From: an uncultured Bacilli bacterium
GTDB lineage: Bacteria; Bacillota_I; Bacilli_A; RF39; UBA660
Length of the DNA stretch: 10,736 bases
NCBI GenBank assembly: GCA_944363995.1
Contig: CALVVV010000041.1
Location: 1-10,736 of the forward strand
Reading direction: 5' to 3'
Shown: positions 1 through 7,040 of the stretch, in pieces
How positions within the stretch are numbered: position 1 is the stretch's first letter
How the letters are laid out: each line of letters opens with the position of its first letter
Made by a program: the position numbers and the translations under genes
Notes under the pieces: generated by a model
The model's database searches: none
Seen by the model: only the letters and a program-made list of their open reading frames with translations
What the model was told of the DNA's origin: nothing

Positions 1-13
1 AAATTATTTATTT

Positions 14-148
14 TTACAAGACATTCCCTATATTGATGTGTTAAAATATTGTTAGTGGTTGGTTCATATATCGATTACCTTTAATAAAGTTGTAGATAAC
101 TTCCCCAATGGCACCATAAGAAATTTAGTCGAACTAATCGACTTGTAA
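14..148 (+). ncRNA. Structured non-coding RNA, candidate 6S RNA
   Basis: No open reading frame explains this stretch, but it folds like an independent RNA. A perfect 7-bp closing stem joins TTACAAG (14-20) to CTTGTAA (142-148). Inside, TATCGATTAC near 68-79 pairs with GTTGTAGATA near 91-100 (8 of 10 positions, allowing G-U), and GTCGA/TCGAC (128-132/138-142) forms a small hairpin near the 3' end. A terminator-like hairpin follows at 155-178. A long irregular rod with closed ends, a central open region and a 5' CCCT...GTGTT motif (26-41) resembles 6S RNA, which binds housekeeping RNA polymerase. That identity is inference from shape and a remembered motif. Its promoter lies left of the window, so the 5' end is not fixed. 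Another structured RNA is possible. Confidence 0.4.
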
Positions 149-154
149 TATATG

Positions 155-190
155 AAAGGTTAATTTCGGTTAACCTTTTATGATTATTTA
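155..190 (+). terminator. Rho-independent terminator of the upstream ncRNA
   Basis: A perfect 9-bp stem, AAAGGTTAA (155-163) with TTAACCTTT (170-178), closes a 6-nt loop and is followed by a T-rich but interrupted tract to about 190. It lies 6 nt after the closing stem of the structured RNA and upstream of the promoter for the gene at 374, so it separates two transcripts. Confidence 0.6.
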
Positions 191-260
191 TTTATACAAA
201 TAAATAATATTACTGTATTTTTTTTATCGCTTTTGTATATTTTAATATTGGTTAAAATTA

Positions 261-269
261 TGGTATAAT
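261..269 (+). promoter_or_regulatory. Extended -10 promoter for the orphan gene at 374
   Basis: TGGTATAAT contains a perfect -10 (TATAAT, 264-269) with the TGn extension. The -35 position (about 241-246, TTTAAT) is weak, as is common for extended -10 promoters. The start site would be near 276, giving an untranslated leader of about 98 nt that is almost pure A/T. Confidence 0.55.
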
Positions 270-373
270 GTTGTACAAGCAAAAATAATTTTAAATTAAT
301 TAATTTAATTATTATTATATTGAAAAATTTTTGTTAAAAATATAAAATATTCTATATATTTAGGAGGAGTAAT

Positions 374-994
374 ATGAGTTTTAATAAAGTAGTGGCTAAT
401 ATGATGGCCGGCAGTAATATAAAAATAATTCATGGTGAAGTTGTTGGAAATGCTAATCCTTATATTGAATGGATAAAATGGTTATCATATATACCTAAAT
501 TTCAAGAAGTAAAATTGCAAGAAGTAAGTTCTAAAAAAGTAGAAGAATTAACTGGAGAAGAAATAGATGAATTAAATACATACAAAAGACAAAATCGAAT
601 GTTAAAATTATTCAAACTATATGGGACAAAAGAAATTTCGAAAGATGAATATATGGAAGTTTATAACTTTATGGTAAATCAATCTATAGATGAATTGATG
701 CTAAGCAAATTAACTATAGAAGAATTAAGATATGCTAAAAGTCAAATACAATATTTTAGTGAAATTGCAAGTGAAGAATTAAGAAAAAAAGTAAACGAAG
801 AAAGAAAAGCAGATAATTATGAAAACTTATCAATGGTAGATTCTTATATTTTACATGTTATATCAAAAATTAGTTTTGCAAAAAGCATAATAGAACTTGA
901 CCGAAAAATAGAAGCACAAGTTAGAGAAAATGCTGCTATGAGAGAAAGAAGTTTATATTATGCTGTTAATCCTTATACAAAAAAAATTCAATAA
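374..994 (+). CDS. Hypothetical protein, 206 aa, predicted helical and cytoplasmic
   Basis: I do not recognise this protein family. The start is well supported by AGGAGGAG at 362-369, five bases from ATG. The product has no signal peptide and no membrane segment. It opens with a mildly hydrophobic stretch including an IEWIKWLSYIP motif (31-41). The rest is charged and predicted helical, rich in Glu, Lys and Arg (roughly 45-190), with blocks such as KLTIEELRYAKSQIQYF (112-128) that would suit helical packing or oligomerisation. The C-terminus is basic (YTKKIQ). It has its own promoter and terminator and no co-directional neighbour, so it is monocistronic. Base composition matches the neighbours and gives no sign of recent transfer. 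It could be a lineage-specific structural or regulatory protein, but no function can be assigned. Confidence 0.85.
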   Translation: MSFNKVVANMMAGSNIKIIHGEVVGNANPYIEWIKWLSYIPKFQEVKLQEVSSKKVEELTGEEIDELNTYKRQNRMLKLFKLYGTKEISKDEYMEVYNFMVNQSIDELMLSKLTIEELRYAKSQIQYFSEIASEELRKKVNEERKADNYENLSMVDSYILHVISKISFAKSIIELDRKIEAQVRENAAMRERSLYYAVNPYTKKIQ

Positions 995-1019
995 TAAAAC
1001 TATGAAAAATTTTCAATGC

Positions 1020-1053
1020 AATAGTTAGTTAAATTTATTACTAACTATTTTTT
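1020..1053 (+). terminator. Rho-independent terminator of the orphan gene
   Basis: A 10-bp perfect stem, AATAGTTAGT (1020-1029) with ACTAACTATT (1040-1049), and a 10-nt loop run into TTTTTT. It sits 25 nt after the TAA stop of the gene at 374-994. It has no T-run on the other strand, so it acts in the plus direction only. Confidence 0.8.
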
Positions 1054-1057
1054 ATAT

Positions 1058-1122
1058 TTATGTAGAAGTTTTTAATGATAAAGTCCTATTTTTAAGGCTT
1101 TTTCCATTAACTTTCTACATAA
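1058..1122. repeat. 65-nt imperfect palindrome with an extra arm copy
   Basis: TTATGTAGAA (1058-1067) pairs perfectly with TTCTACATAA (1113-1122). Further in, TTAATG/CATTAA (1072-1077/1105-1110), AAAG/CTTT (1080-1083/1098-1101) and CCT/AGG (1085-1087/1095-1097) continue the pairing to an apical loop. The right-arm sequence TTTCTACATAA recurs at 1129-1139, 17 nt after its first copy (1112-1122). No T-run follows on either strand, so it is not a standard terminator. It may be a small RNA, an mRNA 3'-end stabiliser for the genes on either side, or a non-autonomous repeat element. Confidence 0.55.
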
Positions 1123-1232
1123 CTAAATTTTCTACATAAATATAAAAAAAACATATAAAGTAAATAAAACAATTAACAAAAATATAAAATTTCATAAATA
1201 TATTTAATTTACTAAATATGATTAATATAAAT
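1123..1232. other. Intergenic AT-rich stretch, no gene
   Basis: This gap between the palindrome and the GH13 stop codon is nearly all A/T and holds the third TTTCTACATAA copy. The only hint of an end for the minus-strand GH13 transcript is a G/C-free hairpin, AAATATA (1180-1186) with TATATTT (1199-1205), followed on the minus strand by a short T-run. It is too weak to call a terminator with confidence. Confidence 0.4.
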
Positions 1233-3047
1233 TTATTTTTTGATGGCAATAGCACCATATCCTGCTAAATTACCATTTGTCATTTTCTTTAAAGTGTACA
1301 CTTTTTGTGGATTTTGATATTCTTGCGGAATAGTAAAAGAAGTTTCGTTGGGAGTTCTATTCACAATAACAAATATTTTTTGTTCGTCTTTAATCCTTTC
1401 AAAAAGCAATGTATTAATATTAATATCAATTATATTAAATTTTGCTTGTTCCATAAATGGTTCATTTTTTCTGATAAGTCCCATATACTTAAAAAAGTCT
1501 AATAATTCTTTATCTATATTATTCCAAGGAAAAGGACTTCGGTTTTTTAAATTACCTATTCCTTGAACCCCTACTTCATCACCATAAAAAATAGATAAAG
1601 TTCCAGGCATAAAAATCAAAGAAAAAATATAAGCCATATAAATATCTTTAGCTTTATTATACTGTTCATCAGTTAAATGATAATTTTTACAAAAATCTAA
1701 ATTATTATTTATTAAATCCCAAGGCCATTCATTATAATTGTGAAAAATATTTTTATCCCACAGATTGATTGCTCTAGTCATATCATGTGTTGAAGTGAAA
1801 TTCATTATAGAAGAAAGCATATCAATAGAATATTCATTTTTTACCTCATCTATCTTTTCACGAAGAAAATTAACATCACCATCGCGAAAAAATTTAATCA
1901 TTGCACTGATAAAATTATAATTCATTACTGAATCCATTTTATCATTTCCTACATAATCACGGTTCATTCGCATAGGATTTTTCCACACTTCACCTAAAAC
2001 AAAACCATCTTTCTTATTTCTTTTAACTGCTTTTTTTATTAATTCAATAAAATTGTCAGTAAGTTCATCAGCAACATCTAATCTTAAACCATCTATTCCA
2101 AGAGCGAACCATTGATCAATTATACCACCAATGCCAGTTATATATTCCTGCCATTTAATAGAATCACCATTACAAACTGGTAAATTTTTCATTCCCCACC
2201 AATAATTAAATTTTATTTTACCATTTTCATTATAGTAACGATAAAAGTCTAAATAAGGGGAATCAGAACTTTCATAAGCTCCGATGTTAGGAAATGTGTG
2301 ATATTCATTAAAATACTTACTATCATTTCCAGTATGATTAAACACAGCATCAACTATAACTTTCATATTTCGTTTATGAGCCTCATTACATAATTGTTTT
2401 AAATTATCATTATTACCTAAATAAGGATCAACTGTTTCATAATCAGCCGTATCATAACGATGATTAGATTGACTAAATACAAGCGGACTTAAATATAAAA
2501 TACTTACCCCTAAGGATTTAAGATAATCCAATTTATCAATTATTCCTTGTAAATCGCCACCAAAAAAGTCATTATTCCAAATACCATTTTCATCTGGTCC
2601 TAACCAAACTGGTTCATCCCACGAATCATGAATATGACGACGTGGAAGCGGTTTTAATAAATCTAAATTACCACGATTAAAACGATCAACAAAAATATGA
2701 TACATTATTTTACCTTTTGTCCAACTAGGTGTTTCATATGCTTTTTCTAAATTTTTCACTTCATTATTCATCTTTTTATTATCCATATCAAAACAACAAT
2801 ATTTATTATTAATCATGCATGATATCATACCTTTAAAATCAGAAAAAGAAATTATCTCGATTATACCTTTAAAATAAACATAATTATCATCATTTTTCAG
2901 ATGATTTAATTTAAATTTTTCATTATTATTAACAAAATATACATTTTCAATAAAGCCATAATTGATAGGAATACTTACAGTCAACCAAAATTTTTTACTG
3001 CTTCCATTATATGGTTTTAAATTAAAATCAACATCACTACTACACAT
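1233..3047 (-). CDS. Neopullulanase / cyclomaltodextrinase-type alpha-glucosidase (GH13)
   Basis: This glycoside hydrolase family 13 enzyme cleaves alpha-1,4 (and probably some alpha-1,6) links in maltodextrins, cyclodextrins or pullulan fragments. The first ~105 residues look like the N-terminal beta domain (CBM34-like) of the neopullulanase/maltogenic amylase group. The barrel follows with region I DAVFNH (233-238), region II GLRLDVADE with the nucleophile Asp324, region III GEVW with acid/base Glu353, and region IV TSTHD with Asp422. MPGTLSIFYGDEVG (480-493) is a further GH13 signature. All three catalytic acids are intact, and 604 aa is near the family norm of about 590. There is no signal peptide, so it acts in the cytoplasm on imported oligosaccharides. 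AGGGAGT (about 3058-3064) precedes the ATG. The gene starts 25 nt after the coiled-coil membrane gene and is probably co-transcribed with it. The exact substrate is not readable from sequence. Confidence 0.93.
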   Translation of the reverse strand: MCSSDVDFNLKPYNGSSKKFWLTVSIPINYGFIENVYFVNNNEKFKLNHLKNDDNYVYFKGIIEIISFSDFKGMISCMINNKYCCFDMDNKKMNNEVKNLEKAYETPSWTKGKIMYHIFVDRFNRGNLDLLKPLPRRHIHDSWDEPVWLGPDENGIWNNDFFGGDLQGIIDKLDYLKSLGVSILYLSPLVFSQSNHRYDTADYETVDPYLGNNDNLKQLCNEAHKRNMKVIVDAVFNHTGNDSKYFNEYHTFPNIGAYESSDSPYLDFYRYYNENGKIKFNYWWGMKNLPVCNGDSIKWQEYITGIGGIIDQWFALGIDGLRLDVADELTDNFIELIKKAVKRNKKDGFVLGEVWKNPMRMNRDYVGNDKMDSVMNYNFISAMIKFFRDGDVNFLREKIDEVKNEYSIDMLSSIMNFTSTHDMTRAINLWDKNIFHNYNEWPWDLINNNLDFCKNYHLTDEQYNKAKDIYMAYIFSLIFMPGTLSIFYGDEVGVQGIGNLKNRSPFPWNNIDKELLDFFKYMGLIRKNEPFMEQAKFNIIDININTLLFERIKDEQKIFVIVNRTPNETSFTIPQEYQNPQKVYTLKKMTNGNLAGYGAIAIKK

Positions 3048-3072
3048 AAATTTTATACTCCCTATATATAGA

Positions 3073-4587
3073 CTAAGCTATATTATTTTTTATTTTCACA
3101 TAAACTTTATCTAATTTTTTAATTTTCATTTGTAATTTTTCTTTTTGTTTTATGATATTATATTCAATTAAATCAATTTGTTTTAACAAAGTTTGATAAT
3201 CTTTATAATTATTCAAAAATAATATTTCGGTTTTAAAAGTATTTAATTCCTCAAGTGAATTATTACAAAGATTATAAATATTATTTATAATGCTTTTATT
3301 ATCTAAATAATCTTCTAAAAACATTTCATAATTAATTGTCATTTGAGGATTAAGCATTTTTCGCATTGATTTTATAGAATTATTAATCATAATTGTACTA
3401 ACAAGCGTACCTAACATTTTATTTTTAAAAATTGAAATCGGTAATAAAGAAATTGTAAAATTCATAATAGTTTTCGAAAAACTGAACAAAGAAGAAAAGA
3501 TTGTCTTTTTCTTGTTATTTGAAACATTTATTTTTTTAAAATAATCATCTAAAAATTTATTTTGGGCTATTATATTATTTAAAACATATTCTTTTGCTTT
3601 AATAAATTCTTTTGTTACAATTTCTTCTTTTTTATATTCTTTAGATTTTGGTTTTTCCTCTTTTTTTTCTTCTTTTTTAAAATTTACATTTAAATTTTTT
3701 TTATTAAACAATTCCTTTTTTTTCATTTCTATTATTTTAAGAGCATTCGCAACATTATCTAAAACTTCATTTATACCTTTATCTGATTTTAGAAGTTCAA
3801 AATCATCAAAATTGAGTTCTAAATCAAGGTTAAATGTATTTTTTAATTCATTATACTTATATTTCAAAAGATAAATTTTATTTTGTAAATATTTTAAGTT
3901 ATTTTCTAAACTATAAAATTGTTCATATTTATTAATATTTGGTATTTGCAGAATTATTTTTTTTCTTTCTGAATCTATTTCTTTTAATTCTTTATTAGCT
4001 TTTTTTATGAATAATAAATTGGTATCATCGAAACCAAGTTGTTCATTAGGCAAAACAATTGGTATTTCATTAGAAATGGCATTCTGTTTTTGCGGTTGAT
4101 TAACTTTTTTAGAATTTTTGATTACATTATTTTGTTTTGAAAAAGTAGAAATTATCTTAAATTGTTTCTTTTCTTTTTTTATTAATTTTGGCTTTACTAA
4201 AGAATGTTCACTTTCGTTCTTTATATATTCTACTTTTTTTTCAATTTCTTTTATTTGATTTGAAAATATTTGTTTATGTTCTTGATTAGCTGATAAGCTT
4301 ATTGTTTTTTTTAACTGTTTTATCTCTTTTTCAACTTTTTTTAAATTTTTTTCTTTTCCGATATTGTTTAAAGAGATATTTATTTCATCAATTTTTTTGC
4401 TAATGTTATCTTGTTGAATTTTTTTGTTATTTTTTTCCAACATATATCCAATAGGACAATATATTATCGCAATTACACTATAAACAAAAGAAACAAACTT
4501 TGAATAATATTTTTTCTTTTTTAATAATCGTAAATTTTTTAGCCACTGTCGAAGCATATTTTTAAAACCACCTAAAACTCCGTTCAT
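3073..4587 (-). CDS. Lysine-rich coiled-coil protein with membrane segment(s), unknown function
   Basis: I do not recognise this 504-aa protein. A basic N-terminus (residues 8-31) is followed by one clear membrane segment (about 31-50, FVSFVYSVIAIIYCPIGYML). Residues 52-125 are strongly coiled-coil (Lys/Glu/Ile/Leu heptad-like). Residues 130-180 look disordered and a second helical block spans about 187-295. A charged low-complexity linker (305-325) is built on KEEKKEEKPKSKE. Near the C-terminus two hydrophobic stretches (361-386 and 390-403) could be membrane hairpins or a buried core, and another helical tail runs from 435 to 500. AGGTG precedes the ATG, and an in-frame TAA immediately upstream fixes the start. 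It lies between lepB and the GH13 gene on the same strand, with gaps of 46 and 25 nt. Envelope organisation or a scaffold role is conceivable, but the sequence shows no catalytic motif. Confidence 0.85.
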   Translation of the reverse strand: MNGVLGGFKNMLRQWLKNLRLLKKKKYYSKFVSFVYSVIAIIYCPIGYMLEKNNKKIQQDNISKKIDEINISLNNIGKEKNLKKVEKEIKQLKKTISLSANQEHKQIFSNQIKEIEKKVEYIKNESEHSLVKPKLIKKEKKQFKIISTFSKQNNVIKNSKKVNQPQKQNAISNEIPIVLPNEQLGFDDTNLLFIKKANKELKEIDSERKKIILQIPNINKYEQFYSLENNLKYLQNKIYLLKYKYNELKNTFNLDLELNFDDFELLKSDKGINEVLDNVANALKIIEMKKKELFNKKNLNVNFKKEEKKEEKPKSKEYKKEEIVTKEFIKAKEYVLNNIIAQNKFLDDYFKKINVSNNKKKTIFSSLFSFSKTIMNFTISLLPISIFKNKMLGTLVSTIMINNSIKSMRKMLNPQMTINYEMFLEDYLDNKSIINNIYNLCNNSLEELNTFKTEILFLNNYKDYQTLLKQIDLIEYNIIKQKEKLQMKIKKLDKVYVKIKNNIA

Positions 4588-4633
4588 TTAATTCACCTAA
4601 TAATGTATTTTTTACTTATTTCCTTTCTTTAAT

Positions 4634-5116
4634 TTAATCAATAAAACCAATTGGCCACAAGCTAAAAGATGTTATACCATTAATTGATGATTTAGTAATA
4701 GGTCCAATTATTCTACTATCGCTAGAATTAGTTCTATTGTCCCCCATCACAAAATAATAATCATCAGGAATAACATTAATATTTAAATCAGATAATTTAA
4801 AATCTTTAGTTATGCTCGCAAAAGGGTCATCAACAACTTGACCATTTATGTATAAAACTCCATCTTTATATTCTAAAGTTTCGCCTGGTAAACCAATTAT
4901 TCTTTTTACTAATTTTGAATTATTATAATCAAATACAACAATATCAAATCTTTCATAGTTTTTATCAAATTTTTTTAATAATAAAAGTTCACCATTTTTT
5001 AAGGTATTATCCATTGAAGAACCAGAAACTATAACCGGGGTTAAAATATATGTCCTAATTAATATAACTACTATAGCGATAATTATATAAGGATAAATTG
5101 TTTTTATAAATTTCAT
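4634..5116 (-). CDS. lepB: Signal peptidase I
   Basis: This membrane serine protease removes signal peptides from exported proteins on the outer face of the membrane. One N-terminal transmembrane helix (about 7-24) anchors it. Box B, SGSSMDNTL (31-39), carries catalytic Ser34. Box D, KRIIGLPGE (71-79), carries the general base Lys71, and box E, GDNRTNSSDSR (125-135), is intact. At 160 aa it is a compact Gram-positive SipS-type enzyme with one anchor. GGAAGTG lies just upstream of the ATG. Its place directly after rplS matches the rplS-lepB order known in many Bacillota. A terminator-like hairpin at the end of rplS and a TATAAT at 5136-5141 suggest partial transcriptional independence. Confidence 0.96.
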   Translation of the reverse strand: MKFIKTIYPYIIIAIVVILIRTYILTPVIVSGSSMDNTLKNGELLLLKKFDKNYERFDIVVFDYNNSKLVKRIIGLPGETLEYKDGVLYINGQVVDDPFASITKDFKLSDLNINVIPDDYYFVMGDNRTNSSDSRIIGPITKSSINGITSFSLWPIGFID

Positions 5117-5135
5117 TTATATCACTTCCAATAAT

Positions 5136-5141
5136 ATTATA
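5136..5141 (-). promoter_or_regulatory. Possible -10 element for lepB
   Basis: A perfect TATAAT reads on the minus strand 20 nt before the lepB ATG. The -35 position (about 5159-5164) is only T-rich (TTTTAT). In such AT-rich DNA a lone -10 can occur by chance. It is listed because the rplS terminator just upstream would otherwise limit lepB expression. Confidence 0.3.
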
Positions 5142-5150
5142 TACTATTTT

Positions 5151-5192
5151 AAAAAAAAATAAAATAAAAAAGAAGATTAAGCAACTTCTTTT
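5151..5192 (-). terminator. Terminator overlapping the rplS stop codon
   Basis: On the minus strand AAAAGAAG, inside the last rplS codons (5185-5192), pairs with CTTCTTTT (5168-5175). The 9-nt loop contains the TAA stop (5177-5179). Long T-runs follow (5151-5171). The 8-bp stem has only two G-C pairs, so it is probably leaky and would allow some read-through into lepB. Confidence 0.5.
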
Positions 5193-5530
5193 GTTCTACG
5201 TTCTTTAATTTTTGGTTGTTTAACCATTGTTCTAATATATCCAAGTTTAGCTTGTCTAACTTTACCTGTTCTAATTATTTCTATTGAATCAATAATTGGA
5301 CTATTAATTGGAAAAGTTCTTTCAACACCAACGCCACCAGAAACTTTACGAACAACAAATGTTTTTCCAATACCACTACCTTGAATTGCCATTACAAGGC
5401 CTTCAAAGGCTTGAATTCTTTCTCTTTTTCCTTCAACAATTTTAACATTAACTTTAATAGTATCCCCAACTCTAAATTCAGGAATATCATTACGAATTTG
5501 CTTAGAAGTAATTTTATCTATAAGATTCAC
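5177..5530 (-). CDS. rplS: 50S ribosomal protein L19
   Basis: L19 sits at the 30S-50S interface. The 117-aa product matches the family length (about 115) and keeps the family core, FRVGDTIKVNVKIVEGKRER (19-38), then IQAFEG, the GVGVERTFP block (67-75) and IRTGKVRQAKLGYIR (86-100). The start codon is GTG at 5528-5530: AAGGAG lies 9 nt upstream and there is no better-placed ATG. It has its own consensus promoter abutting the mreD stop codon, and a leader of about 57 nt. L19 genes in Bacillota can carry an autoregulatory leader, but I cannot confirm that fold here. Confidence 0.97.
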   Translation of the reverse strand: MNLIDKITSKQIRNDIPEFRVGDTIKVNVKIVEGKRERIQAFEGLVMAIQGSGIGKTFVVRKVSGGVGVERTFPINSPIIDSIEIIRTGKVRQAKLGYIRTMVKQPKIKERRTKEVA

Positions 5531-5587
5531 AATGTCACTCTCCTTTATATAAAACTATAATCATAATATAATTAGCGGATTACGTCG
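5531..5587 (-). promoter_or_regulatory. rplS 5' leader, possible L19 autoregulatory leader
   Basis: From the predicted start site near 5587 to the GTG the leader can form a short stem, for example GATTA/TAATC or ATTA/TAAT, around the only GC-containing segment (ACGACGTAATCCGC). L19 leaders are known in low-GC Gram-positives, but I could not match the consensus, so the call rests on position and the local G/C island. RBS AAGGAG lies at its 3' end. Confidence 0.25.
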
Positions 5588-5593
5588 TTAATC

Positions 5594-5622
5594 ATTCTAG
5601 CACATAAAAAGAACAATGTCAA
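5594..5622 (-). promoter_or_regulatory. Consensus SigA promoter of rplS
   Basis: A perfect -35 TTGACA (5617-5622) and a -10 TAGAAT (5594-5599) are separated by exactly 17 bp on the minus strand. The -35 ends one base from the mreD TAG stop (5623-5625). The start site would be near 5587. Confidence 0.85.
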
Positions 5623-6114
5623 CTATTTACTGCGAACAATTTTATGCTTTTTGCTATATATTTCAGTAATTAAATATATAATTATGCAATAAATAATATT
5701 CAAGATTAAAGAAGAATAAATACTTTTAATTAAAATATTAATATCAAAATTGAAATTTTTAAATATAACCATAAAAATATATGTAGCAAAACGATAAAAA
5801 ACAATTGAAACTGAGGTAATTAAAATATTAGTATATAAATTATTAGAAAGTAAATAATTTATAAAACCAACAATAAAGCCGATTAAAATAAATAGAAAAA
5901 AATTGTAAAATAAAGTATTAAAATATACAATATCATATAAAGAACCTATAATCATAAGATAACGAAAATATTTGTCATAATGATTATTAAAATAAGGATA
6001 AATAATAATTAAAGAAACTATTGTAAAAAGTGGTAGAAAAAAGGTTGAAGAATAAAGATAACGAGATAAAATTCCATCTAATATAAAAGATAAAGAAGAA
6101 ACTATAACTATCAT
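5623..6114 (-). CDS. mreD: Rod shape-determining protein MreD
   Basis: MreD is an integral membrane partner of MreC in the elongasome that directs side-wall peptidoglycan synthesis. The 163-aa product is almost entirely hydrophobic, with about five membrane segments (roughly 1-18, 24-42, 52-89, 95-117, 130-151) and a basic tail (KKHKIVRSK), as in MreD. Sequence conservation in this family is poor, so the assignment rests on topology, length and the 4-bp ATGA overlap with the mreC stop, which indicates translational coupling. AGAGGA inside the mreC end is the ribosome site. No terminator separates it from rplS. Confidence 0.85.
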   Translation of the reverse strand: MIVIVSSLSFILDGILSRYLYSSTFFLPLFTIVSLIIIYPYFNNHYDKYFRYLMIIGSLYDIVYFNTLFYNFFLFILIGFIVGFINYLLSNNLYTNILITSVSIVFYRFATYIFMVIFKNFNFDINILIKSIYSSLILNIIYCIIIYLITEIYSKKHKIVRSK

Positions 6115-6959
6115 AAATTCCTCTTTAATAAAGTAACATAATTAATACTATCAAAGTCTACCTTCGATTTCATTTCTAACACATTTGATAAATCAAAAGT
6201 ATCTGTTCGAACCCCAGTTATTTCACCTATCATTATACCTGCTGGAAAAATGTCACCCATACCTGTTGTGGTTACAATTGAACCGTTTTTAATTTTATCG
6301 GTTAATGAAACTCCTTCTATAATATGTGTCTTTGTCTCATTATCATATTTACTCAATATACCATAAACATAGCCATCTTCAGTTTGAATTTTAACAGATA
6401 TTTTTTCAACAACATCAGTAGCGGTGATTAATCTAACCGTACTATTAAATGTAGAAGTTGAAATAACTTTACCTATCAAGCCAGTGCCAACAACTGCTGG
6501 CATACCAATGACTACGCCATCATGCTCACCTTTATCAATAGTAATAGTATCATTCCAATAATTTAAATTTCGATTAACAACAACAGCATTAAACTGAATA
6601 TAATCATGCAAAGTATTATTTAATTCTAACAATTTTTTCATTTCTTTTAGTTCTTCTTTTAATTCCTCATTTTCTAATTTGTAATGATTAATGTTCGCGA
6701 TTTCTTGCTTTAAATTCAAATATTCATCATACATTTTATCTTTTTCCTTATTTTCGGTTATTTTGTTGATGACAAGATCAATTGGATATGAAATAATTTT
6801 TTGAACCGTTAAAACACTATCTTTGATAGCTTTTTCAAAAATAGTTAATTGCCGATTTGTTATAACGACATTAATAATGAAACCAACAATTATACAAAAA
6901 ATAAAAATAGAAATAATAATAATTTTGTTTCTCTTATCTTTTTTATGTTTTTTATACAT
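6111..6959 (-). CDS. mreC: Rod shape-determining protein MreC
   Basis: MreC is a bitopic membrane protein that links cytoplasmic shape factors to extracellular wall synthases. The 282-aa product has a basic cytoplasmic tail (1-11), one membrane helix (about 12-34), a coiled coil (about 68-115, rich in Glu/Lys/Leu) and the two-barrel MreC domain (about 122-278). The domain contains WNDTITIDKGEHDGV (135-149), GLIGKV (160-165) and the signature TTGMGDIFPAGIMIGEI (231-247). AGGAG precedes the ATG by 8 nt. The stop is TGA, the only one among the window's genes, and is shared with the mreD start; a TAG follows at once. mreB, the usual upstream partner, is not adjacent: an XRE regulator is there instead. 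Confidence 0.96.
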   Translation of the reverse strand: MYKKHKKDKRNKIIIISIFIFCIIVGFIINVVITNRQLTIFEKAIKDSVLTVQKIISYPIDLVINKITENKEKDKMYDEYLNLKQEIANINHYKLENEELKEELKEMKKLLELNNTLHDYIQFNAVVVNRNLNYWNDTITIDKGEHDGVVIGMPAVVGTGLIGKVISTSTFNSTVRLITATDVVEKISVKIQTEDGYVYGILSKYDNETKTHIIEGVSLTDKIKNGSIVTTTGMGDIFPAGIMIGEITGVRTDTFDLSNVLEMKSKVDFDSINYVTLLKRNL

Positions 6960-6985
6960 ATTTTTTTCTCCTAATCTTAATATAT

Positions 6986-6991
6986 ATTATA
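6986..6991 (-). promoter_or_regulatory. -10 element of the mreC promoter
   Basis: A perfect TATAAT on the minus strand follows GGG, 27 nt before the mreC ATG. A weak -35, TTTAAA, lies 16-17 bp upstream. The gap between the XRE terminator and mreC needs a promoter, and this is the best candidate. Confidence 0.5.
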
Positions 6992-7040
6992 CCCTATTTA
7001 TAATTATTTTAAAAGAAAAATTTACCTAGTTATATTTTAA

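Noticed and set aside
1..373. A riboswitch or leader controlling the gene at 374
   Set aside because: A terminator (155-190) and a separate extended -10 promoter (261-269) lie between the structured RNA and the gene, so they are most likely different transcripts.
1058..1139. A CRISPR array from the three TTTCTACATAA-type copies
   Set aside because: The copies are 10-11 nt, one is inverted, spacings are unequal, and there are no cas genes.
1305..1566. Plus-strand open frames opposite the GH13 gene
   Set aside because: They are antisense to a gene with intact catalytic motifs and lack ribosome sites. The same applies to frames at 6823-7029, 7112-7321 and 9234-9641.
6111..6116. Use of TGA as tryptophan (Mycoplasma-type code)
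   Set aside because: All Trp codons checked are TGG, and TGA at the end of mreC coincides with the expected C-terminus and the mreD start. A TAG follows at once, so this one site alone cannot decide, but no in-frame TGA is needed anywhere.
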